Below, piece after piece: positions 1 through 8,154 of a stretch of 64,000 bases of DNA; position 1 is the stretch's first letter, and every line of letters begins with the position of its first letter. The notes beneath the pieces are model-generated. The model saw only the letters and a program-made list of their open reading frames with translations. It was not told the origin of the DNA and ran no database searches. The translations under genes and the position numbers were made by a program. Source of the DNA: JASLBX01 sp036373915 (lineage in GTDB: Bacteria > Actinomycetota > Actinomycetes > Jiangellales > Jiangellaceae); the NCBI GenBank assembly GCA_036373915.1, contig DASUUU010000159.1, forward strand, positions 1 through 64,000, given 5' to 3'.

Positions 1-184
<184 letters not shown>

Positions 185-437
185 TGTCTATCTGACACAC
201 CCAGACTGAGTCTGGGGTTGTCGACACATGTGAAAGTGAATCCCAGCAAAGCAACGGACCTTGAGTCCGTCGCCTTACCAAAGGAATCCCAACCACGACG
301 AGCAGGCCGCACGGGCCGACCCACCGTGGACGGGGGTTAGTTTGGCATCGACATAAGTTCGTACGCTGTTGAGTTCTCAAGGATCGGACGCGCACCGAAA
401 CCCACCCGTTAGGGCAAGTTCTCGGGGCAACCCTTCT
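185..437 (-). promoter_or_regulatory. pre-16S leader with boxA-like antitermination motif
   Basis: This is the transcribed leader between the rRNA promoter and the 16S 5' end. At 361-380 the minus strand carries TTGAGAACTCAACAGCGTAC. It contains the TTGAGAACTCAACAG element that recurs in actinobacterial rRNA leaders and spacers and is thought to take part in antitermination and processing. Nothing else coding is visible here; a short open frame at 377-586 overlaps the promoter and is not credible. Confidence 0.55.
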
Positions 438-466
438 AATTTAGCGGAACCGATCGACCGAGTCAA
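438..466 (-). promoter_or_regulatory. rRNA operon promoter
   Basis: On the minus strand there is a -35 TTGACT (461-466) and a -10 TAAATT (438-443) separated by exactly 17 bases. This is close to the housekeeping sigma consensus and unusually AT-rich for this genome. It points at the 16S gene and would start transcription near 430, giving a leader of about 245 bases. No second copy of equal quality was seen further upstream. Confidence 0.75.
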
Positions 467-830
467 ACTTGATCTGCCGGTTCCCATCCGCGCACCCTCA
501 CAGATCTGAACCCCGGAGTGAGGCTCAGAGAATCGTTTGGATGAGCGGCTTGCTCGTCGGGCCGGCCGCCTCGTTCGGCGTCCCATTCCCCGGGAGCAAC
601 TAGAAACTTACGGGTCCGTGGGCCTGGAGTCAAATCGGGTCCATGTGATCACGACCACACCGGCATACTCCCTGGTCAGAGTCATATCGATCAGCGAACA
701 GCCGGCTGGGGCCGACGGGTCTCTCCGCGCTCCCTGCAACCGGTGTTCTGCTGCGGCGCCGACCTGCGGGATTTCAAGATCGAGGGTTCCGAACACGCGC
801 GCAAGGCGCCCGCTCGGGGCGTGTCCTGAA
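467..830. other. non-coding stretch upstream of the rRNA promoter
   Basis: No gene is supported here. Open frames exist on both strands, but they run through the repeat array and the rRNA promoter and show no family resemblance. A further upstream rRNA promoter could lie here, but no good -35/-10 pair was found. Confidence 0.5.
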
Positions 831-1052
831 CACCAAGCTTCCACGGTGCCGCCGGCCGCGGGCACCGAGCCTCCACAATGCTTCCAGCCGCGGGTACCGA
901 GCCTCCACAATGCCGCCGGCCGCGGGCACCGAGCTTCCATGAGGCGACTATTGCGACATCATGGAACCTTGGTGCACGCCACCAACCGCACCAGGCCTCC
1001 ACAATGCCGCCCGCCGCGGGCACCAGGCCTCCACGGTGCGGTCCGCAGGCAA
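831..1052 (+). repeat. 32-bp tandem repeat array, locus A
   Basis: Units start at 831, 863, 895, 989 and 1021, each 32 bases apart within a run. The conserved half reads CACCAAGCCTCCACAGTGCC with variants such as CACCGAG or CACCAGG. The second half is variable, most often a GCCGGCCGCGGG ending. Between 927 and 975 a unit is followed by an inverted copy (ATGGAACCTTGGTG), giving an imperfect hairpin. The same family occurs at 61038-61227 in the same orientation. The array lies directly 3' of tyrS. It is too short-period for CRISPR and no cas gene is nearby. Confidence 0.85.
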
Positions 1053-1089
1053 GTCGACAAGGTCAAGTCGACAAGGTCAAGTCAACAAG
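1051..1089 (+). repeat. 14-bp tandem repeat
   Basis: AAGTCGACAAGGTC is repeated exactly at 1051-1064 and 1065-1078, followed by a partial copy AAGTCAACAAG at 1079-1089. It abuts the 32-bp array and ends 25 bases before the tyrS stop codon. It is non-coding and may simply be slippage-generated. Confidence 0.8.
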
Positions 1090-1113
1090 ACTGTGGCCAG
1101 ATGTCCGGCTCTC

Positions 1114-2394
1114 TCACTTGACGACTTCGACACCGCCGATGGTCCGCTTGCCGCGGCGCAGCACGAGCCACTTGCCGTGCAGCAGGTCGTCGCGGGACGG
1201 CGCAGCGTCCGGCGGGGTCGACGGGTCCAGGCGGACGTTGTTGACGTACGCGCCTCCCTCGGCGAGAGCACGCCGAGCGGCCGACTTCGACTCGACGACG
1301 CCGGCCGCCGCGAACAGGTCAACGTACGGCGGCATCTCCTCGCCAACCTCCAGCCGTGCCGGCGCGGTCTCCGCCAGCGCCGCGGCGAGCGTACGCTCGT
1401 CCAACTCCGCCAACTCGCCACGACCGAAAAGGGCCTGAGATGCGGCGACGACGCGTGCGGTCTCGTCCTTGCCGTGCACCAACGTGGTCAGTTCCTCAGC
1501 CAGCGCTCGTTGGGCCACCCGAGCCGCCGGCCGCTCCGCCGTCGCCATCTCCAGTTTCTCGATCTCCTCGCGAGATCTGAAGCTCATGATCCGCAGGTGA
1601 CTCGGCACGTCGGCGTCGTCGAGGTTGAGCCAGAACTGGTAAAAGCCGTACGGCGACAGCATCTCCGGGTCGAGCCACACGGCCCCGCCGGCAGTCTTGC
1701 CGTACTTCGTCCCGTCCGCCTTGGTCAGCAGTGGCGTGGCGAGCGCATGCACTGACACTCCCTCGACCCGCCGGATCAGGTCGACCCCGGCAGTCAGGTT
1801 GCCCCATTGATCTCTACCACCGGTCTGCAGCGTGCAGCCGTAGCGCCGGTACAACTCCAGGTAGTCGAGCGCCTGCAGGATCTGGTAGCTGAACTCGGCG
1901 TAGCCGATACCGATTTCGGAGTGCAGCCGAGCACTCACCGCCTCCTTCGCGAGCATCTTGTTCACCCTGAAGTGCTGCCCGATGTCGCGAAGGAACTCGA
2001 TGGCGCTCATCGGCGCCGTCCAGTCCAGGTTGTTGACGATGCGCGCCGCGTTCGGGCCGTCGAACGAGAAGAACGGTTCCACCTGGCCCTTGATGCGGTC
2101 GACCCACCCGGCGACCACCTCTGGCGCGTTCAACACCCGCTCACGGTCTGGATTCGGATCACCGATCAGGCCGGTTGACCCGCCGACGAGCGCCAACGGA
2201 CGGTGGCCGGCCAGTTGCAGGCGCCGGGCCGTCAGGAGCTGGACAAGGTGGCCGTGGTGAAGGCTGGGCGCGGTCGGGTCGAAGCCGACGTAATAGGTGA
2301 CAGGCCCGGTGGCCAGCGCGGCGCGAAGCGCCTCCTCGTCGGTGGACTGCGCCACCAACCCCCGCCACTGAAACTCGTCCCAGATGTCGGCCAC
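1114..2394 (-). CDS. tyrS: tyrosine--tRNA ligase
   Basis: Class I aminoacyl-tRNA synthetase that charges tRNA-Tyr. The protein has 426 residues, the normal length for bacterial TyrRS. The HIGH-type signature is HHGH at 46-49, the tyrosine-binding region FDPTAPS precedes it, and the KMSKS-type loop is KYGKT at 230-234. The last 70 residues form the S4-like RNA-binding domain. Translation starts at a GTG with AAGGAG about eight bases upstream. It lies downstream of the divergently placed lipoprotein gene and upstream of the rRNA operon, an arrangement seen in other actinobacteria. No T-box leader is visible in the 160-base intergenic region. Confidence 0.97.
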   Translation of the reverse strand: MADIWDEFQWRGLVAQSTDEEALRAALATGPVTYYVGFDPTAPSLHHGHLVQLLTARRLQLAGHRPLALVGGSTGLIGDPNPDRERVLNAPEVVAGWVDRIKGQVEPFFSFDGPNAARIVNNLDWTAPMSAIEFLRDIGQHFRVNKMLAKEAVSARLHSEIGIGYAEFSYQILQALDYLELYRRYGCTLQTGGRDQWGNLTAGVDLIRRVEGVSVHALATPLLTKADGTKYGKTAGGAVWLDPEMLSPYGFYQFWLNLDDADVPSHLRIMSFRSREEIEKLEMATAERPAARVAQRALAEELTTLVHGKDETARVVAASQALFGRGELAELDERTLAAALAETAPARLEVGEEMPPYVDLFAAAGVVESKSAARRALAEGGAYVNNVRLDPSTPPDAAPSRDDLLHGKWLVLRRGKRTIGGVEVVK

Positions 2395-2554
2395 GTTTGT
2401 ATCTCTCCTTGGGTTGTGTGTCCCGCTCGTCCTCGAGTGGGCAGACCTCCATAGTGCCAGGACGTTGCCGGCCGAGCGGTCGCGGTCAGACCGGGCCGAT
2501 CCATACCGTCCCGGCGATGATCGGCCGGCGGCATCCGGCGGTTACGCTACGCCC

Positions 2555-3451
2555 ATGCCGCTCCACCGCACCAGGCCAAGGTCAGGACGCTCGAGGACGA
2601 GGCCGGCCAGGCATGCCGCGGCCTGGTCACTCGCCGTCGCCTTGGTCCTCGCAGCCGGCTGCGGCGGGGACGACGAACCCGCCACTGCACCCACGGCCAC
2701 CGAGTCGACGAGTTCACTCACCGAGCCGCTGGACCTTAGCGCAGAACTCGTCCGGTCGCGCCGCGACGAGGCCAACGAGCGGCTTCGGGTCGAGTTGACG
2801 AACCGTGGAGACCAGGCCGTCCCGATCGACGGGGTGCAGCTCGTCGCCGAGCCGTACACGCCGCAACCCGGTGAGATCAGTGGTGGACGCGAGCTCGGTC
2901 CCGGCCGGACGTTCGCGTACCAGGTGGTTCACGGCGATGCCGACTGTGTAGGAGACGATCCAAGACCCGGCCCGGTCGAGGTGCGCGTGACGTCCGGAGA
3001 ACAGCAGATCACCCTCGATCCGGGAGAGTCATCGGACCTCATCGACCGCATGCTGACAGCGGACTGCGCCCGCCAACGCATCCTTGACGTCGTCAGCATC
3101 CGATTCGGCACTGAATGGGATGTGCACGGCAACGGAAACGAGCAGGTAGGAACACTTCTCATCGAGCGACACGACGGCGGCCCACCCGTCACGCTCACCG
3201 GTGTTCGAAACAGCATCAACTACACCCTCGAAATGCTCGATCCCGACAGCCGGCCGACGCTCGACGAGGGCGAGAAGATACTGGAGGTCCCGGTGCGAAG
3301 CCGCGGTGCGCGGTGCGATGGACATGCGATGGGCGACAACAGCAAGCCGTTCGGTTTCTCGGCTTTTCTCAGCCTGGGCGTAGGCCCCGAGACCCTCGTC
3401 GAGTTCACCGCCGATGACCAGCCAGAGAACTTCCTCCGGCTCTGTTCATAG
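2555..3451 (+). CDS. putative lipoprotein of unknown function
   Basis: A 298-residue protein with an Arg-rich N-terminus, a hydrophobic stretch and a lipobox (LAAGC), so it is probably exported and lipid-anchored at the cell surface. After the Cys comes an acidic, Thr/Ser-rich linker, then two beta-rich segments without a family I can name. Four Cys residues in the mature part could form disulfides. The ATG at 2555 is chosen over upstream in-frame codons because it gives a proper signal peptide and because a -10-like TACGCT sits six bases before it, as expected of a leaderless transcript. It converges on the DNA glycosylase gene, and the two overlap by six bases. Confidence 0.7.
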   Translation: MPLHRTRPRSGRSRTRPARHAAAWSLAVALVLAAGCGGDDEPATAPTATESTSSLTEPLDLSAELVRSRRDEANERLRVELTNRGDQAVPIDGVQLVAEPYTPQPGEISGGRELGPGRTFAYQVVHGDADCVGDDPRPGPVEVRVTSGEQQITLDPGESSDLIDRMLTADCARQRILDVVSIRFGTEWDVHGNGNEQVGTLLIERHDGGPPVTLTGVRNSINYTLEMLDPDSRPTLDEGEKILEVPVRSRGARCDGHAMGDNSKPFGFSAFLSLGVGPETLVEFTADDQPENFLRLCS

Positions 3452-4120
3452 GCCCGCGCGCCGGCGCGGCGTGTGTGGCCGGTAGGTAGAGACCGTCGGA
3501 TCTCCGGCGATCCAGTACCGCCATGGCCGGTCCGCCGCCTCTGCGAGGCCGACCCGCGGCCCGGTGCTGAACCGAACCGGCGCGCCCCGCACAGGGTGCA
3601 GGACGATCGGCGAGCCGGGATCGCAGAGGTCCGCGCCGTTGTGGGTCCGGCCGAGGCCCAACGCGCTCGCCAGCCGCGCCGGCCCGCGGGCCAGGTCGCG
3701 GTCGTTCCGGGCCGTCGGCCGGCGGCCCCGGGCCACAGCGAGGCCGCGGGTAACTTCGCCGGCACGAAGCAGCACGGCGCTCGCCTTGCCCGCCGGACCG
3801 CATACCACGTTGGCGCACCAGTGCATGCCGTAGGTGAAGTACACGTAGAGATGTCCGGCGCGACCGAACATCACCTCATTGCGCCGAGTGCGTCCCCGGA
3901 ATGCATGCGATCCAGGATCGTCCGCGCCTTCATACGCCTCGACCTCGGTGATTCGAACCGCTACGGCGCCCTCAGGTGAAGAGCTCACCAGCACCGCGCC
4001 GAGGATGTCCGGCGCGACTTCGAGGGCGGGTCGGTCGAGCCACGAACGCTCGACGATCACGTACCCGCTGCCGATGGCCTGGCCCTCACCGACCGGCTCC
4101 GAATCCGGCGTCACTCGCAT
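3446..4120 (-). CDS. 3-methyladenine DNA glycosylase (AAG/MPG family)
   Basis: Base-excision repair enzyme that removes alkylated purines from DNA. It has 224 residues, the usual size. Family hallmarks are ITEVEAYEGADDPGSHAF (with the catalytic Glu region), RNEVMFG, and HLYVYFTYGMHWCANVV, followed by the VLLRAGEV and RGPARLASALGL segments. The frame is open much further upstream, but the ATG at 4120 is preferred because AGGA lies seven bases before it and because homology begins shortly after. The upstream gap to the sigma-factor gene contains a perfect TGTGA-N6-TCACA palindrome. Confidence 0.92.
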   Translation of the reverse strand: MRVTPDSEPVGEGQAIGSGYVIVERSWLDRPALEVAPDILGAVLVSSSPEGAVAVRITEVEAYEGADDPGSHAFRGRTRRNEVMFGRAGHLYVYFTYGMHWCANVVCGPAGKASAVLLRAGEVTRGLAVARGRRPTARNDRDLARGPARLASALGLGRTHNGADLCDPGSPIVLHPVRGAPVRFSTGPRVGLAEAADRPWRYWIAGDPTVSTYRPHTPRRRAGL

Positions 4121-4360
4121 GCGTACATCCTGCCGGATCAGGTAGAAAGGCACGGGCCCGGCGGTGGTCCGCACCGCCGGGCCCGGCTCTATCGGCATTC
4201 GTCCGGTTGCCGCGAGGACGAATGCCGGCCCCCCGCCGAGTGGGCAGCGAATTGCCCCTGGCTGCTGTTGCCGGCTGGGCCGCGCCGCATGGTGCGGCGT
4301 GCCGGCGATTGCTTGCGTAGTAGAGATGCGCGAACCCGCACGGTCGTGACGCCACAACGA

Positions 4361-4376
4361 TGTGACGTACGTCACA
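4361..4376. promoter_or_regulatory. CRP-type palindrome
   Basis: TGTGACGTACGTCACA matches TGTGA-N6-TCACA exactly, the consensus for CRP-family regulators including actinobacterial Crp. The perfect palindrome extends to 20 bases (4359-4378). It overlaps the stop codon of the sigma-factor gene and lies about 240 bases upstream of the glycosylase start. The match is direct; the role is inferred. The remainder of the 4121-4358 gap shows nothing else. Confidence 0.5.
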
Positions 4377-6042
4377 TCTTCTTGTGCCGACCTCCACCTG
4401 CGTGTGCCGGCCGCGCCGACTTTCCTTGACCTCTGGTCCCAGGATCGGCGGCCTGGCTGGGCTTCGGCGGCGTACTCGGCTGGGCGCTGGGCTGTCCGCC
4501 GGTCGCGGACCCGACGCCATCGCTGTGACCCAGCGGGTCGCTGGACTCGCTCTTGCCGGGAACCGCATCGCTTCGTCCCGGGCCACTGGTGCCGTCGTCG
4601 CTTCCTGGCCAGTTCTCCATCCCCTGCGCGTTCTCGGCTGCCGGGCCACTGGCCCCGAAAGGCGTCGCACTGGGCGTTCCTGTCGGGGTGCCATCCGCGG
4701 TTGCGGGCCCGGCGGTCGAACTGGGGGTCGGTGCGGGAGTTTCGGTGCTGCCCGTCGTCGAATCCGGCGCCAGCTCGGCAACATCGGTCGTGACGGGGAC
4801 GGCCGAGTCCTCACTCACCACGCCGAGATCTCCACTCACCGCCGGGTCGGACGTCGACGTGTCCAGGCCCTCGGCCTCAACGGGGGTGCTGAGCGCTTCC
4901 TCGGTGGTCGATAACGGGTCGTTGGTCTCGAGATACGGCTCGGCCGACGTCCCGGCCGACTCGCCAGAGGTGGTCCGATCCGCCGGCGCGACCGCGCCCG
5001 TTCCCGGTTGCGCCTGCGCAGGCTCCCCGATCGACAGCTCCACCGCCGGCACGCCGAGTACGGCGACCACGCTGGCCGCTGCCAAGCCCACGACAGCTGT
5101 CGCATGGGTAATGCCGACGGCACCGACGCTACCCATCCCGGCTAGACCGCCGGCGGCGCCCGCTGCTCCAGCCACGCCCGCTGCTCCAGCCGTGCCTGCG
5201 GACCCCGAGGCGACGGCGGCAGAGCCGACGATCCCGGAGCCGATGCCACCGGCCGGCGCGGACGACAATCCCTGCGCCGACAGTAGCGGGCCTACCCCGA
5301 GGATCAGCGGCAGCACCGAACGCATCTTGCCGTTGAGCACCGTCAGGTCTGAAAGTGTGCGCGCGCAGTCGCTACACCCACGAATGTGTGCCTCGACTCG
5401 CCGCCGGTCGCGGCGACCGAGCACTCCGCGAACCAGCTTGGCGAGCAGTTCGGCGTACGGGCGACAGCTAGCCCGGGCGTAGGTGAGGTGATCACGCAGA
5501 TACTCGACCCGCAAGCCTTCACGAGCCCGAGAGGCGAGTGCCGCGGCAGCGTTGGCCGAGATACCGAGGTCCTGACCGATCTCCGACGCGGTGTCGCCGC
5601 AGATCTCCGACCTCCAGAGCACCGTCCGCCACCGCGGCGGCAGGCGGCGGAATGCTGCGTGGACGCTGGAATCGTCCTGGCCCAGATCGGCCATGCTCGG
5701 CGCTTCGGCCACCAACTCGTCGAGGTCGTCGGCCCGCTCGACCAAATCGACCCGGTCATATCGGCGCAACTCGGCGCGGTGCGCGTTGCGAACCGATGCC
5801 AGCAGGTACGGCCAGAACGCCGCGACCTGAATGTTGCGGGACATCGCCCGGAACACCCTGGTGAACGCCTCGGACACGATGTCCTGAGCGCGAGGCTCGT
5901 CACCACGCGTCATGCTCAGCGCGTAGCGGAGCGCACCCGAGTAGTAGCGTCGGTACAGCTCTCCGAATGCCTCTGGCCGGCCCATGCGGACTTCCGCGAC
6001 CAGGCCGGGGTCGGTCGTGTAGGAGTCATCGAGCAATGTCAT
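4372..6042 (-). CDS. ECF-type sigma factor fused to zinc-finger and transmembrane module
   Basis: A 556-residue protein in one reading frame. Residues 20-92 look like sigma region 2 and 130-182 like region 4 with its helix-turn-helix. Residues 193-226 contain C193 and H219-x3-C223-x2-C226, the zf-HC2 pattern of ZAS anti-sigma factors. Residues 313-335 form one hydrophobic span. The last 220 residues are Ser/Thr/Pro/Gly-rich and should lie outside the membrane. This layout resembles ECF groups with a fused anti-sigma domain, such as ECF52 (SCO4117). The ATG at 6042 is chosen; a GTG at 6102 with AAGGTG upstream is a real alternative that adds 20 residues. An inverted repeat CCTTAG-N7-CTAAGG (6125-6143) lies upstream. 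Confidence 0.85.
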   Translation of the reverse strand: MTLLDDSYTTDPGLVAEVRMGRPEAFGELYRRYYSGALRYALSMTRGDEPRAQDIVSEAFTRVFRAMSRNIQVAAFWPYLLASVRNAHRAELRRYDRVDLVERADDLDELVAEAPSMADLGQDDSSVHAAFRRLPPRWRTVLWRSEICGDTASEIGQDLGISANAAAALASRAREGLRVEYLRDHLTYARASCRPYAELLAKLVRGVLGRRDRRRVEAHIRGCSDCARTLSDLTVLNGKMRSVLPLILGVGPLLSAQGLSSAPAGGIGSGIVGSAAVASGSAGTAGAAGVAGAAGAAGGLAGMGSVGAVGITHATAVVGLAAASVVAVLGVPAVELSIGEPAQAQPGTGAVAPADRTTSGESAGTSAEPYLETNDPLSTTEEALSTPVEAEGLDTSTSDPAVSGDLGVVSEDSAVPVTTDVAELAPDSTTGSTETPAPTPSSTAGPATADGTPTGTPSATPFGASGPAAENAQGMENWPGSDDGTSGPGRSDAVPGKSESSDPLGHSDGVGSATGGQPSAQPSTPPKPSQAADPGTRGQGKSARPAHAGGGRHKKM

Positions 6043-6161
6043 AAGCGGATCGGCACCTTTCGCCTCCGGGCCGCGTAGCGCGCGGACCGAATGGGACCGC
6101 ACTCGCGCCCACCTTAAACCCGAGCCTTAGGGCACGTCTAAGGTCAGATGTCACTTACCCC

Positions 6162-7643
6162 TCACGCGCCGATCTCTAACCACCTTCGGGCCGCCGACAC
6201 GGCCGACCTGGCCGCAGGGAGTTGCTCTCTCACCCGGGCCGGGGCCGTGCCACCCTTGGCCGACCGCGCGGTAAGCGCGCCGTCGACCGACAGCACCGAC
6301 CGGACCTCCGGCGTCAAGTGCGAAGAGATCTCCGTGAGGTCCGCGTCGGTGAGGTCCCACAGCTCGATGCCTGCCGCCTCGCAACGCCGGACGCAGGCCC
6401 CGGCGATCTCGTGGGCCTCGCGGAACGGCACGCCCTGGCGAACAAGCCACTCGGCCACGTCCGTGGCGAGAGAGAATCCCACCGCAGCGAGCTCGGTCAG
6501 CCGTTCGGTGTCGAACCGGAGCGTCGCCACCATTCCTGCGAAGGCCGGCAACAGCACTGTCAGCGTGTCGACCGAGTCGAATACCGGCTCCTTGTCCTCC
6601 TGCAGGTCCCGGTTGTAGGCGAGTGGCAGCGCCTTGAGCGTCGTCAGCAGTCCGGTCAGGTTGCCTACCAGCCGGCCGGCCTTCCCCCGCGCCAGCTCGG
6701 CGATGTCCGGGTTCTTCTTCTGCGGCATGATCGACGAGCCGGTCGCCCACGCATCGCTCAATTCGACGAACCGGAACTCCCGGGTCGCCCAGATGATCAC
6801 TTCCTCGGCAAGCCGTGACACGTCGATGCCGATCATGGCCAGGACGAATGCCGCCTCGGCGGCGAAATCCCGGGACGCCGTTCCGTCGATCGAGTTCTCC
6901 GCCGCACGAGTGAACCCCAGCTGAGACGCGACGAACTCGGGGTCGAGCCCGAGCGACGATCCAGCCAGTGCACCCGATCCGTACGGCGACTCGTCGGCGC
7001 GGCGGTCCCAGTCGCGCAGCCGATCGACATCGCGGAGCAGTGTCCACACGTGCGCGAGCAGGTGATGCGAAAGCAGCACGGGCTGGGCGTGTTGCAGATG
7101 AGTGCGTCCCGGCATCGGCGCACCGAAGTTGGCTTCGGCCTGAGCCATGATCGCGTCGACGACGTCGAGGACAAGACTGCCAACGGTTCGCACCGAGTGG
7201 CGCAGGTACATCCTGAACAGCGTGGCGACCTGGTCGTTGCGCGAGCGACCGGCACGCAGCTTGCCACCCAACTCGCTGCCTACCCGCTCTATCAGCCCAC
7301 GTTCCAGCGCAGCGTGCACGTCCTCGTCACCAGGTTCGGGGGCGAACACACCCGACGCCACGTCCGACGCGATCGCATCAAGGGCAGCCAGCATGCGGCC
7401 GAGCTCGTCGTCGGTCAGCAGGCCGGCGCGGTGCAGCACGGCGGCATGGGCACGCGAGCCCTCGATGTCGTACGGGGCGAGGCGCCAGTCGAACTGGGTC
7501 GAGCGAGAGAGTTCGGTCAGAGCGGCCGCCGGCCCATCGGCGAACCGTCCGCCCCACAACCCTCCGGCGCCGCGAGCCTCACCGGACGGCTCGGCTGCCT
7601 GCGGCGTCACGTCATGCCGGCCGGACGACTCGCGGTCAGCCAC
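6162..7643 (-). CDS. argH: argininosuccinate lyase
   Basis: Last step of arginine synthesis: argininosuccinate to arginine and fumarate. The protein has 493 residues with the fumarase/aspartase signature GSSIMPQKKNPD and the N-terminal LWGGRF motif. The start is a GTG that overlaps the argR stop codon (GTGGCTGA), with AAGGAG nine bases upstream; an earlier start at 7691 would lie deep inside argR. The first 28 residues are a non-conserved extension before LWGGRF. It is the last gene of the argCJBDFRH run; argG, which precedes argH in mycobacteria, is absent here. Confidence 0.97.
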   Translation of the reverse strand: MADRESSGRHDVTPQAAEPSGEARGAGGLWGGRFADGPAAALTELSRSTQFDWRLAPYDIEGSRAHAAVLHRAGLLTDDELGRMLAALDAIASDVASGVFAPEPGDEDVHAALERGLIERVGSELGGKLRAGRSRNDQVATLFRMYLRHSVRTVGSLVLDVVDAIMAQAEANFGAPMPGRTHLQHAQPVLLSHHLLAHVWTLLRDVDRLRDWDRRADESPYGSGALAGSSLGLDPEFVASQLGFTRAAENSIDGTASRDFAAEAAFVLAMIGIDVSRLAEEVIIWATREFRFVELSDAWATGSSIMPQKKNPDIAELARGKAGRLVGNLTGLLTTLKALPLAYNRDLQEDKEPVFDSVDTLTVLLPAFAGMVATLRFDTERLTELAAVGFSLATDVAEWLVRQGVPFREAHEIAGACVRRCEAAGIELWDLTDADLTEISSHLTPEVRSVLSVDGALTARSAKGGTAPARVREQLPAARSAVSAARRWLEIGA

Positions 7644-8154
7644 GGGGTGCTTCTCCTTGTGCGAGTGCAAGGAACCACGCCGCGACGGCATCGCCGCCCT
7701 GCGGATCGGTTGCGATCACCAGGACGGTGTCGTCGCCGGCAATGGTGCCCAAGATGTCCGCACGAGCCGCATGGTCGATCGCCGACGCCAGGTACTGGGC
7801 GGCTCCCGGAGGGGTGCGCAGCACGACGAGATTCGCCGAAGCCCGCGCCGAGACCAGGATCTCCTCGCACACCCGCACCAGCCGCGCGTCGAACGCAGCC
7901 TGCTCCCCGGCCCGGGGAGTCCGATCTCCGCCCTCGCCGGGCACCGCATACACCAGGCTGCCGTCCGAGCCGCGGACCCGCACGGCGCCCAGCTCGTCCA
8001 GGTCCCGCGACAGGGTGCCTTGGGTGACCGCGATGCCGTCCTCGGCCAGCAGCCGGGCGAGCTCGGCCTGCGAGCGCACCGGCTGCCGGTTCAAGACCTC
8101 GGCGATGCGCTGGTGGCGCGCCGCACGGGTCGCCGGCACGGAGGCATTGCTCAT
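7636..8154 (-). CDS. argR: arginine repressor
   Basis: DNA-binding regulator of arginine genes that senses arginine through its C-terminal domain and acts as a hexamer in characterised relatives. It has 172 residues. The N-terminal winged helix (about 10-80) includes QAELARLLAEDGIAVTQGTLSRDL, with the conserved SRDL. The C-terminal half carries the trimerisation and arginine-binding region (LRTPPGAAQYLASAID). Its ATG overlaps the argF stop (ATGA), so the two are translationally coupled. It probably controls the operator in front of argC. Confidence 0.95.
   Translation of the reverse strand: MSNASVPATRAARHQRIAEVLNRQPVRSQAELARLLAEDGIAVTQGTLSRDLDELGAVRVRGSDGSLVYAVPGEGGDRTPRAGEQAAFDARLVRVCEEILVSARASANLVVLRTPPGAAQYLASAIDHAARADILGTIAGDDTVLVIATDPQGGDAVAAWFLALAQGEAPRG

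Noticed and set aside
377..586. 69-residue frame over the rRNA promoter
   Set aside because: It lies on the leader and promoter of the 16S gene and has no ribosome-binding site.
831..1052. Possible CRISPR array
   Set aside because: The repeat-plus-variable pattern superficially fits, but the period is 32 bases in total, leaving only about 12 variable bases, and no cas genes are near. The variable parts also resemble each other.
537..1121. Open frame through the 32-bp repeats
   Set aside because: The translation is repeat-derived (SLHNAAGRGH-like) and unconserved, and it overlaps the intergenic array and the rRNA upstream region.
4553..5482. 309-residue Ala/Pro/Ser-rich frame opposite the sigma factor
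   Set aside because: The composition mirrors the low-complexity sequence of the real gene in reverse; no start signal is present.
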